Assembly: GCA_023078555.1 (NCBI GenBank)
Contig: CM041204.1
Span: 2,758,430-2,822,429, forward strand
DNA: 64,000 nt
Reading direction: 5' to 3'
From: Ulva prolifera
Taxonomy: Eukaryota; Chlorophyta; Ulvophyceae; Ulvales; Ulvaceae
Position numbers and translations under genes: made by a program. Position 1 is the stretch's first letter. The number at the start of each line of letters is the position of its first letter. A model generated the notes under the pieces. It saw nothing but the letters and a program-made list of their open reading frames with translations. It was not told where the DNA came from and did not search any database. Shown here piece by piece: positions 1 to 11,030 of this stretch.

Positions 1-693
1 TTAGCTTTCCTTCCTTTCTGACCGCCCTGATCACAGTTGTCCTGTTGCACTGATTTGCATATCAGCAAAACAGGACTGAACTGAACGTCGCATGCTCCGA
101 TTGCCGTTGGTCTGTACTGCAAAGCCATCAAGCAATTCATCCGTGATAGCTTGTGTGGTTCTGCGAGTTGTTCAGTTCAGGGCGGTCAGGTAGTGCTATT
201 TAATTCCCCGAAGCGATGTCTGCTACGATGCACAGGTACGCCCGCAGCACTGAACTGGCACCTCGCATGTATGTACCTCGCATTTTACCCTTCCTGTGCC
301 TGTCATACGTCAATGTGGCAGTGAATTAGGGTCTTGCGTGACTTGCATGGCAGTGCATACGTCTACTGACTCGTGTGTGTCGGGACCTGCGTGCCCTGTC
401 ACTCCGTGACCGAGTTGACTGAGGCATCGTGACACCGTGCGCTACATCGCTCACATGTGCACTCCGCGAATCCATGAATTGTTGACCGGGTTGGCCTTAT
501 GTTTTGGTGTCTTCCGGAGCATTGCGCCGGCTTCGTGTGTGGCCACGGCGTGACTCACCATGTCTCCTCCGCATCTGACAGACGCTACCTGCACCGCTGC
601 CAACAGGATCAGATCGGTGCCGAACAAACAGAGCCGTCCTTGCATTCTGTGTGCTTTCATTGGGACAGCTCACACACATTCGATCTGCATGTT
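1..693. other. Non-coding stretch upstream of the Mpv17 gene
   Basis: I see no supported gene. Two perfect inverted repeats are present: a 12-base pair (19-30 with 177-188) and an 11-base pair (76-86 with 170-180). They are nested, with the inner right arm overlapping the outer right arm by four bases. They could be the remains of a small fold-back element or chance. Reading frames open from 499 do not resemble protein upstream of about 694. Confidence 0.5.
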
Positions 694-2740
694 ATGCGTG
701 TTCAGCCTGTGCGTGGGGCAGGCACGTTGGTCCGAGCTCCTGGTGTAGGTCCTTCAGTCGGCGCTGTTTCCCTGCAACATCTGCCCACGCAAACTGTTTG
801 TAGATACTCCTCCTCCAACTCGACCAGCCCCCGCGGACAATTGACGCCCAATGCGAGGGCGTCGGACGTTGCCCGGAAGGTCGGTTGCTCCGCTGAAACG
901 CAGACGCAACCCCCCTTGCCACCAGCCCCCGAGGCAACGCCCATCAAACTCAATCTCTGGCAAAGGTGAGCTCCGTGCTATGTCTGCATGGGGATCGTAA
1001 TTGGCTGTTGGTCCTCTGAGCGCGAACGTTGCGGGACACCAGGGTGGTGAAGTACGCAGCAGTCCAATCCACCTCTCCAGTGTGAAGAAGCATCCCATCC
1101 CGCCCGAGGTGTCCACTTCGAGCGTGTTGCGTAGGTACTGTTCGAGTCTCGAAACCAACCCAACTGTCACCAAGGCGTGCACCAGCTTGGTCGGCTTCAT
1201 GCTGGGAGATTGCCTAGCACAGAAGCTCGAAGGCAATGACGTCCTCGAGTTGGCCCGTGTGGCGCGCCTGGGCGCGTATGGACTGCTTTTGGACGGACCG
1301 GTCGGCCACATGTGGTATAAGTGCGCTCTCCTGACGCCGAACTGTGTCAGTCTTTGGTCTCATCTGGGCAGGTTCTCCTGGCCTGGTCAGTAAGGGTGCA
1401 CCATAGCATGATCCTCAACACCGTGCACCCGACCTCAAACATATCTCCTCAAATGTGAGGAATCTGCGATATTGCAATGTTACTTAACCAGGTTGTCAAA
1501 GCCATATGACTACATAGTCGGCGTATGTGAGCAGTCTCAGAACACAGTGCGATCTTGAGCCCAGGTCAATGCACATCATTCTTCAAGTCTGTGGAGTCAG
1601 TGCCTCTATGAACTGCCTCATCAAAAGTGTCGTCGTTCGATATGGGCAGCGGTGTATCTCAGCAGGTATCTCACACTTCCAGTTCTCTTGCGTCCATTGC
1701 ATCCGCTCTCGCCACACAGCGCACACAATACTTCACTTACCTGCTTTGCAAAGCTTGTCACAAGGAGCTTTTCAAAAGTCCATTTATGAGGGGGCTCTGC
1801 CTTGTGAAGCGACAGCCTGAGCTCTGGGGCTAACGGCAACAGCTGATTGACTGCGTCCACTCTGCAGGTGGCTCGATGGCACAGTCGACAAGAACGTCGA
1901 GAACTCGAAGGGCACAGCAGCAGTCGCCATCAAGACCTCCGCTGACCAGCTCATCTGGGCGCCAGTCATGACAGCTGTCTTCTTCGCGTTCCTCAAAGCC
2001 CTCGAGGGCACGCCCGAGCTTATCATCCCGACTCTCCAGACGAAGGTCATCCCGACCGTTGCTGCCAACTATGTTATCTGGCCAGCAGCGCACGTCATCA
2101 GCTTCAAGTATGTGCCATCGCACCAGCGCATCCTCTACAACAACGTGATTGCGATCTTCTGGAACTGCTACCTCTCAATCGTGGCAGCAGACTCGGGGAT
2201 GGATGGGAACCAGGTCGCAGATGCTGCGGCTGCAATCACAGGTGCAGGAGAGAGCCTAATCGGGCTCGGAGAAGTTGCTGAGCGGGTTCAGGACACGCTA
2301 CCTTTCGGAGGCTTCTGGCTACATGATATGCTCTCGGTGCGGTTTCTGCTCGTTTGCGAACGGATCAGATCTGCAGCTGACAGACGTGTGGATCAAACTC
2401 ACAGCATCTATGCATCTATTCTTGTAATTGAGTGTGGATGAACCAGCAACAGAAGGCATGTTGCAACATCTGGCCATGCCCATTTCGCTTTTGACGCAAG
2501 CCCTAGCATGCTGTGGATGTGATTGGCGTGTGGCAATTCTGTATCATGTCTCACATGAGCCCCTTGCATGCAGTCCATGAGCATGTGCTCATTCACCCAT
2601 GGTGCTGTTCTGAGTAAGGTTTGTGCATGCAGATGAGCACCAAATCAACCTTTGCACTGGCGGGCAGCGAAGGAGTTTCCACTAGCTTCATGGACAGCCT
2701 CATCAAGATGCAGGCCGGCATCCTTGATACTGTGCCTTGA
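694..2740 (+). CDS. Mpv17/PMP22-family organelle membrane protein
   Basis: Four exons fit with consistent phase: 694-965, 1081-1320, 1868-2336 and 2633-2740, giving about 362 residues. Mpv17/PMP22 proteins are small four-helix membrane proteins of mitochondria, peroxisomes or plastids; their transport role is not fully settled. The family core runs from about residue 105 (NPTVTKACTSLVGFMLGDC) through LLDGPVGHMWYKWLD, which is created by the 1320/1868 junction, to the signature WPAAHVISFKYVPSHQR and the following WNCYLS. The first ~95 residues are rich in Arg, Ser and Pro and look like an organelle targeting sequence. I chose the ATG at 694; an in-frame ATG at 499 is also possible, but its extra residues are not protein-like. 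The last exon (residues from MSTKSTFALAG) is supported only by phase and a good acceptor. Donors are GTGAGC, GTGCGC and GTGCGG. Confidence 0.85.
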
Positions 2741-4117
2741 GATGTGAAGACTGGTCTAGCCTCTCAATGCAGACACCTCTGCTAGTGGCCGGCCTGGACT
2801 GCAGCTCATCATTGCCTACACGATGGTCACTCATTTGGGCAGGTCTGACAGGCCTTCGAGGATTCGAGGACCAGTCTGAGGCCCACTGCAGCAGAGGGTG
2901 GCCAGTTGTTATCATGTCATTTTTTGGCCCTGGAGCCTGGGGCAACTGACATGTGTGCCAACAGCGTCACTGGGCGGGTGTTTTGATGCCCGCTTGGTTA
3001 GCAGTGCGATGGTTTGACCTGGCGTGGCCATCTGTAGAACCTGTTGCTGTCAACTATGCTCTGCCTTGACAGCTGCCCGTGCTGCCAACGCTGTGCAGTG
3101 TTGGAAAGAATAATGATGCAGCATTCGGTGGAATGCAGTAACCACTCGGTCCAGTCTGCCTGGTGAACGGAGCACATGGCTGCTGTCCTGATGATAGGGA
3201 TCTGATGACAGTAAATCCCTTCGTGTCGAGTGACAGGACTACTATCACGGAGAATTGTATCTCTGCCGTGATATCCTCATGGGTACCAGTCACAGTGTGA
3301 GGCTGACTGCTACGATGAGCAGCAACCTCCTTGCTGTATCTAGCTAGTATAGGTTTACAGCCCAGTATGAAAGTATGGTGCGTTGGGTTGTTGTATGCAC
3401 CGCAGTCCCATACTTTCATGTACAGTATGGATGTAGGTTGAGTACAATCAGATTTGGGATCCTTCTTGTAAGGAAAGAATTGTTGGTTGTCAACACCACC
3501 AACATGCCTACTCACACCCCGAGACTATTGCTGTTTTGGAGGGTTGTGGTGTCCCATCGCAGAGAGCTTTCATGGCCAAGAGCCAACATTTTTGTCCTAC
3601 CATGTGACGTGAACCATTGTTTGCAACACAAATAGCTTGCTCCAGGTTGATGAATGTATGGTACTGAAGTGACGTGGTACAGAGTTGATGGACATCAATC
3701 AATGGCAATTCCACATTACAACAATCCAATCCCTGCACATTGTTGTTAAGCCTACACCAAATTTCATCACGCTTGCAAATGATTCCATCACTGCAGTAAC
3801 CAATTATGGGACATCACGCCAACTATGTAGACAGTGGTTGAAATTGGGCCAAATCATTGATGCACAGCATTAAATTGAAGCACTTCTTCGCCTCAGCCTA
3901 GTGCCATGGATCAAATCACCAATGCTTCACTGCTGTCCGCATCCACAAGAATGTCATTGCACCCTCCATGTCGAGCTGCAGCCACTTTACCTGCGGCATG
4001 GTAGAGAAGTACTACGCTTCAGCACCACCAGGTGTCCCGCAAACACACCATAGCCCGCCGCAGTCACAAAGTCCTGCCCTTCTCAAAGCCAGCGCCACCA
4101 AGTCATTTTCACACGAC
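2741..4117. other. Intergenic, no gene seen
   Basis: This 1.4 kb lies between the convergent Mpv17 and DWS-motif genes and is visibly less GC-rich than the exons. It probably holds both 3' untranslated regions. A perfect 12-base inverted repeat (3367-3378 with 3408-3419) with a 29-base loop could form a hairpin. No reading frame looks like protein. Confidence 0.5.
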
Positions 4118-7100
4118 CTACATCGGTGGCGGAGCCGGTAGATACGCATCACTGCTGCGGCCAACACCCTGCGACGCTCTGTGTGCAGGAATCATCCCTG
4201 CCTGATTCTCTCCATAGCCAATGGCGCCCGCGCTTGCGCGTTTGGCAAAGTCACTGCCGGATTGCGTGTAAGGGCCTCCCACTCCTCCACTGAAGCTAGC
4301 CTGCCACTGCATCTGGCCGCCTCCGGCATTCTGCTGCTCTGCAGGCATTGCAGGCGCCGCGAGCTGGCTCTCAATTGTGTACCCGCTGTAGCTCGCAGCT
4401 GCGGAGGGACGCGCAGCATGCGTGGTTGGGGACGTATCCATGGTCGCCATGCGTGCCAGGCCCGGCATGTCCGGCTGCAGGCTGGTGGAGGACGATAGGT
4501 CCGCGACATCAAACGTGTTAGAGCGGCTGTGGCCACTGCCGCCGCGGCCGCGCGGGAGGCGGCGGGACTCCACGGTGCGAAGCACGTGTCGGGCGCGAGC
4601 GAGCGCATCTGCGGCGCGCGCTTGCTCCGGCGATGGGCTGCGGGAGCCTGCAAATAGTATGACCTCAGACGCAAAGCGACTTGCATTGTGCGAATCACTG
4701 CTGAAGTGGTACAGCACTGCCACGGAGCCCCTCCGAGCTGCAACACACAACAGCACATGGAGAAGGGGCACACTCAGGAATGTTTTTCACACCAGAAGTA
4801 GAATTTGAGAATGAAAAGTATGTGCAGGTCATGGTGAACAAGCCAGTTGTCATAGAGGCAATAGTTCACAAACACGGCCAGCACCCTCACTGCCGTGCCA
4901 CAGGGCTCGAGCCTGTTTGAGGTCGACTCTACGTGTGTCGCACCTTCCTCGGGCGGGCGTCGCAGGGACTCCTGCATGTTGGCGACCGTACTGCGCAGGT
5001 GCTCAAGACTGCGCGTGATCTCGTTGAACGACGTCGAGCCCTCCTCGGGCGACTTCGCCACCGTGTCCGCAGGCGGGCCTCCTTGCCGGAGGCCCTCCGG
5101 CGGGCCCTGCGCGAGACGCTGCCATGCAGTCCGCCCCCTCTGTTCCGGCGCAGGGGAGGCCGTCTGCAGGTCACGTGGGGGCTGTAGCTCGGGCTGCTGC
5201 GGGGGAGCTGGCACAGGCGGGCTCAAATCCGGGCTTTGAGCTCGCGTGGGCGACGGAACTCCGTACTGTGCCAGGTCGAGGGGCTCCAGAACAGCTGCAC
5301 ATGGCAGCGGCAGTTTTGCACTGCCGTGAAAAGCTCCAGTCTGGGTCGCGTGTCAGGAAGGGACCACAAACGGTCATATTGGTGGACCACCCGGACCTCA
5401 TTGGTGGATCGGGCCGGAACGGGTGTTTGCTGAGTGGTGCAGACACAGCAAATCCGCAACCAGTCCTCTATCTATTTCTCCACAATGCCACTGGGCACGC
5501 CCCAATGTCATTGTCTACGTTGTGGCATGCTGCACCAGCCAACAGACTCGGATCCAAAGACGTACCATGCTTGGAACAAAAGGCATCGCCTTGCAGTTAC
5601 TTTGCCGGCTGCTGATGTGGACCGTGAATGAAGTTTGTCAATGAGTGCGAGACAACACCACATATACCAGTATCATTAACGGTGATGTGGGCCTAGTCAG
5701 CTTGCAACTCAATTTGAACGATGCCTGTCGGCGATCCTGAGGAACTGCCAGCACGGAGTTGAGTACATCATGGTCAATGCAGCAGTGCACACCTGCTTGC
5801 TGCGGCGCTCCGACATACATGCTTGCCGCGGCGCCACTCCGCCCCGTTGCCGCCTGCGCGACATTGAAGCCGCCGGGGCCAGCGCTTCCCCGGCCCCATT
5901 GACTCGGTGGCATGCTCTGAGCAGCCCTGCGGTTGATCCCGCCGGAGCCTCCATCGACCACACCTCCCACGTACGGCATCTCATCCGCATAGCCCTGCTG
6001 CGGCGGCTGCGGCGACGGCGGAGAGTGTGGACCGGGAGCGCCATGCGGCGACCAGCCTCCCTCTGGGATGCTGCTCAGCCGTGGGGCGGCGACCGGAGCG
6101 TATGAGGCCGCCCGCGGCAGCCCCCCCGAGCTCCAGTCTGCGGACACGAGGCTCTGAGAGCGCTCATGGCCACTGGGTGGGGCCGGTGCACCTGACCCGG
6201 CAGAGCCGGGAGCGCCGAATGCATACCCACTGCCGGCGGACGGCCGTGGCACGTCGGCGGCCGGCGTGGGCATCGCCGCCTCGTGCGGATCCGGGGACTG
6301 GCCCCGTGAGGCCGGGGGGGACTCCGGAGAGTAGCCCGCCTGGGTGTACTGCATGGCCGAGGGGCGCTCCATGTGGCTTGAGGTGACGAACTCCGTCACA
6401 CGCGGCCCCCCGCCTGCGCTCCAGTCTATGGGTGCAACGCTCTCGGCAGGCGCACGCTGCGGTTGGCTGCGGGCCTCAGGGCTGGTCTGCAGCTGGAGGT
6501 TGGCGGATGGGCGCTGGCTTGGCTTCTGGGGCAGGTTCGGTGGGGCCATGGCTTCCGGGATCTCCTGCTGCTGCTGCTGCGGGAAGAAGGTGCTTGGTCG
6601 GAACACGCCGGAGTCGGACCAGTCGATCGGTGCCATCGTTTGCGCGGGGGCTGAGCGGGGATCCTGCTGTTGCGGCTGCCCAAAGTGGTGCTGCTGGTAC
6701 GGGTCCTGCGGCCCTGCGCAGTCACACATCTGGCTCCGCATGCAGGTCTGCATTTCCGGATCGTTGCATGACCCACTGGCCGTGGTCACACGTGTAGTAC
6801 ACAGACTCGACCGCTGTGTCCACAATGAGTGCTGCTTATATACCTCACAACTTCGTACTGCGCCCAGGAAAGGGCATGCGCTCAGGCGCACATTAACGCC
6901 CGAAAGCACATTCAGCAAGACCGCCGGAGAATTCTTGCGCTACACATGCGAGATGAAATGGAATAGTACCTGAGGAGCTGCGGGCGTCTGGCTGGTATGC
7001 CTGCGAGGGTGAACCTGCAATGTGCGGCGACACCTGAGGACCAGCCGGATTGAACGAGTAATTTGACTGCCCATGCGTTTGAGGTGGGGGCGGGGAGGAG

Positions 7101-8151
7101 TATGCCGCATTCGGTGGGGAGGGGGGGGAGGCTGGTGGGGAGGGAGGGGAGGCTGCTCGAAAGCCTGCGTTTTGCTCATCTGGGCTGTATTCTGGGCCCT
7201 TGCTAGATGACCTGCGCGCAACATGCCCATGTCTCAACCAATGCTGTTGCTGCAGTGGTGCTGCTTTGCAGAGACAGGCGTGGGCGAAGGCTGTGTCAGC
7301 ACCATGCTGGGGGGCATCCTCAGAGCAATTCATGCCTGGCAAAGTGTCTGAGGCTGTCCAGAGATGCTCTGGGCCACAAAGACACGGAAGCAGCTTGATT
7401 GCAAAACTTATTGCACAGCCCAGTCACACTGTCATTGCGAAGCCCCCTCCGGTGCTGCCCGCAGCTCCAGGTCAAACTTCGTCAAATATTGTCCAACAAG
7501 GAAGTGGAATCGCATTTCAGACGCATGAGATGAAATGCACTGGCCACATCCACCACTCCGAGCTGAGATGTTCCTAAAGATATCGCAGTAGCGCATGAAG
7601 TCTGAGGCTTACCAGTCTTGTGACATATGTTGTTGTTGATAGGTCTCCCCGCCCGAGAAGGCGTGGCCTGGTTGCATCAGGTTGTTCACATCCGAGCCCT
7701 GGTCTGCCAAGGAAACGACGTCGTCATCCTCAAGCGGTGTGCCATGAAAGTCAAACGAGTTACCAGAGATGTAAACCGAGTCCTTGATGTTGGCGAACGG
7801 TTTATGGACCTTCATGACCTTGCCACGTTGATCCTGGGTGTCTGGCGTGCCTTCTGCAAATCGAATCCCCTTTTTGCTTGGACTTTGATTTTTGCTGAGT
7901 CGTTGCGATGGAGGGTCTCCAGCAGCCTTGCGGGACGACAGGATACGTGGTGTGAGTGAGACCTCGCTCCCGTGTTCGTACTTGTCGCTGCCACCATCTT
8001 CGGCATCATCCATGACATCATCAGCATCATCTTCACTTCCATTGAAGCTGCCGTGAGCCTCTTTCGGTAGGTTCAGGTCCAGTTGTGACGCCCTGGCTGC
8101 CAAGTCTGCCACTGGCGTCGTCACAGCTTGCAGCGCCTGCACATGCTCCAT
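4118..8151 (-). CDS. Low-complexity protein with four spaced DWS motifs, function unknown
   Basis: Five exons fit with matching phases: 8151-7613, 7211-6970, 6713-5793, 5294-4944 and 4647-4118, about 860 residues. I do not recognise the family. The N-terminal ~180 residues are acidic (SEDDADDVMDDAEDGGSD) with a basic patch around residue 110 (SKNQSPSKKG). The rest is rich in Pro, Gln, Ser and Gly, with predicted disorder. Four copies of a short motif occur: SQDWSSS (formed across the first intron), APIDWSDSG, APIDWSAGG and VSADWSSGG, near residues 180, 292, 358 and 454. Each is followed by Pro/Arg and then an aromatic residue. A possible short coiled coil (EITRSLEHLRSTVANMQESL) lies near residue 670. 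The start is the first ATG after non-coding-like sequence; the frame is open further upstream but not protein-like. A scaffold or trafficking adaptor is a guess only. Confidence 0.7.
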
Positions 8152-9436
8152 CGTGCTGTGAACAACGATACAACGTTGCAACGTTGTTGGGGAGACGATG
8201 CGATGACATGGACTTCTGCTGGTGGCAGCTAACGATTGAAAATTTGCTGGCCATTGCTTCTTTGTTGAAGTGCACACAAGTGACTGTTGCTCCTCGACGC
8301 AAGTGACTGCGACAGGTGTATGGGACAGCTGGCAACCATAGCATACGTGCTTCAAAAGGATTCTATAGTTCTGGTGTTCACTTGTCTGTGCGGCTGCAGA
8401 TGCTGTATTGCGAGGGCATTTGTACCTCGATCCATCGCTGTTGGCTGTGTGTGCTGCGTGCTGACAGCAGGTAGATAGCCTTTGAACATTCAAAAGAAGA
8501 GTGGACTGCAATTGAAATGATGTATTTATCCCTACGATCCAGCATTCCTTGTACACGCTCACCAAATTCCACTGTTGCCAATTCGATCGGGATGACACCT
8601 CGTGGGCTGAAGGATTCTGCGTCATTGAAGTAGAACAGGGCTGAGCCCTGCATGTACGCTGCGTCAGGCGGAGCATCGGTACTGCATCGTCAAACATCAG
8701 GGCACAGCAAAGTGACTCACCTTCAGCACGAAGAACCTCTTCCGCCAACCTGGTCGGCATCCCCCAACTGCAATGGAAAGCACATTTGCTGCAATAACAC
8801 CCCAAACAGGCACAGAAGAGCGCAGTCGTACTCTCCCGGATCGCAATCAAGCAGTCTTGGTCGCTAGCCCGGCAACAGTGCAGTGGCGCACCTCGCTTGT
8901 ACAGCGTTCCCGAATGGTCTGCGGGACTCCACAAAGTCGCCTACAGCACAGCGCGATAGATGAGGTTGGAAATTTGACATCCTCGTGATTTCATTCCTGT
9001 AAGTCATGGACGCGTACGGTGTTAGATATCGTGAGCCTGCCCATTGCGACTGGCTATCAATACGCACGTTGGTGGATGGTCACAAAGCCACGAAGGCAAT
9101 GTGATGGCGATGTGACTCGCGCAGGGAACCTGACTGTCTAGTGCTCGTACCGATGTTGGGTGTTCAACGCTGCGTGCTGCAGCGCAGTGGGCGCTGAAGA
9201 TCTTCGACTGATGCACTGACACCACGGTGGCTTCGGTGCCACGCATTCAACGCAAGCTGCACGCTGCAGCGCTCTGGCTGAATCTCGATTGGATGTGCGT
9301 CCGAGACAACACGCAGCAAGTTATCCGGAATTGTGTAGGCCATGCTCCAAATTGTCTGATTGGCCACATTCAGGCTGCTGTTGCTGCGAGAGAGCCCCAG
9401 TCTGGACAGATCGTAGGAGACAGTACGGTCCCTGCA
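8152..9436. promoter_or_regulatory. Divergent intergenic region, DWS-motif gene and stress-protein gene
   Basis: This 1.3 kb separates two start codons pointing away from each other, so it should contain both promoters and 5' untranslated regions. I see no clear TATA box or other named element and no coding exon. Confidence 0.35.
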
Positions 9437-10193
9437 ATGAGCAAAACAAAAGCCATTGTCATACCTGTGGCACTTACAGAGGACGATAGCAAGGCCGTCG
9501 ATTTCGCTGTTGACTCTCTGTACAGAACAGGAGACTCCATCCACCTGGTCCATGTGCTACGCACAAGGGAGCCGGGAAACGAGATATACCACGGTGAGCT
9601 TGTGCTCCAGCATGCAGAGCCCGAAAACTCTAGAGTAGATTTCAGGATTTGGTTTTGTTGCAGGTCCTGTCGGTACGTCAGTTGACATCCATGACCCATT
9701 GGAACGGCGCCTTGAAAAACAGGAAATTGCCCGGGCACAACAGGGAGTGCGCGACAGGTGGGATCAAACCGGCGATGTGACATGGCATATTCCCAGTCAT
9801 GTTGCAGAAAGTAATCTTAGTGTGTGGATGCACTGGTCAAGTTTTGTGTGTGTGATTCAGGTACACAAACAACATGACAGAAAAATCTATCGAGCACAGC
9901 TTCCACCTTTTCGTGCATGCAACCAATGCCGAAGGCCATGACATCTTCCAAACTGTCAATTCTGTATGCACGAAGGTCGATGCAGAGATTCTTGTCATGT
10001 CGGCTGTGCACAAGGTCAGATGTCTGTCCCAGTTCATGATCAGTGATTTGACATTACGCTGCAATTTCGCCTGAGATGGTGTTGAATCTAACCTCGACCC
10101 GCCCTGCAGGGATTCTTGGACAGCATCAGTGGCAATTCAGTGCATGCGTATGCACTGGAGCAGGCTGCAGCACCTGTGTTGGTCATTGTCTGA
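9437..10193 (+). CDS. Universal stress protein (UspA-fold)
   Basis: Four exons with consistent phase: 9437-9593, 9664-9757, 9861-10014 and 10110-10193, giving 162 residues, the usual length for a single-domain USP. The order of elements fits the fold: the first strand KAIVIPVALTEDDSKAVDFA, the second strand SIHLVHVLR, a charged helix (ERRLEKQEIARAQQG), the central TEKSIEHSFHLFVH segment, AEILVMSAVHK, and the closing strand APVLVIV. The C-terminal segment GFLDSISGNSVHAYALEQ retains the GNSV part of the usual nucleotide-binding loop but lacks a clear G-x2-G before it. ATP binding is therefore uncertain. Family members act in stress responses, typically in the cytosol. The ATG at 9437 is the only sensible start. 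Confidence 0.85.
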
Positions 10194-11030
10194 GCTTCCA
10201 GTACACGGTCTGTGTTGTGAAGGCTTCAAGAGCGCATATTTGTACATAACATTACTTTCTGCCGCTGCTTGCCAAGCCTCACTGCCAATTTTCCCTAGCT
10301 TAGATCTGTTTTGAAATCACATTCTGAATGAGACCAGTGTCCCGTCGTGTACTGTCTGACCATCTAATTTAAGATCTGCTTCATTGGCAGACGCGGAATG
10401 AATCCTCTACCTTGTGAGTGTACCGCATTACAAAGTAATTCCACCCTGATTTCGATGTATGATGCTCTTGGTACTACCCGAGCTGCAAGCTCCATGGCCA
10501 CTGGCACAGCGTTCAGGATGCAACTGCTGACACATCCAACAAGTCTCTGCCGCGAGGGTCATTAGGAGAGGGCTCTCGGGAGTGGTGGGAACCTTGTTTT
10601 CAGCACATGTACCTTTTGACGACCTTGCTTTATAGGGTGCAGGAATTGGTGCCACAATGTGCCATTACGAATTGTCGCTGTATGCTCAGCAGCGATGCGC
10701 GGACACACAGAACTGTGAGCACGCGGCCACACTATGTCAAACACCTACAAGTTCAAATGGCGGTGGGTTGCCTCAGCCAGTTCCTAGGCCGAGTGACACA
10801 CATCGGCAATGCACATAACAGCTCACACATACTGCAGTTCAATGATATTGCACTGTTGTACGGATCTTCTACGTGTGGCATGCTACCTATGACACTGCCA
10901 TGACTACCCGATCCTGCACATGTCCAAAGCAAGCACCTGCACGCCCACCATGCATTGCCAATCGCAGATCTACAGATAGCAAACATGCAGTGCAGACTCA
11001 CTGCGCGATCGCAGATCGTTCAAGCACGCC
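10194..11030. other. Intergenic, no gene seen
   Basis: This stretch lies between the convergent stress-protein and SEC23-like genes and probably contains their 3' untranslated regions. No protein-like reading frame is visible. Confidence 0.5.
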
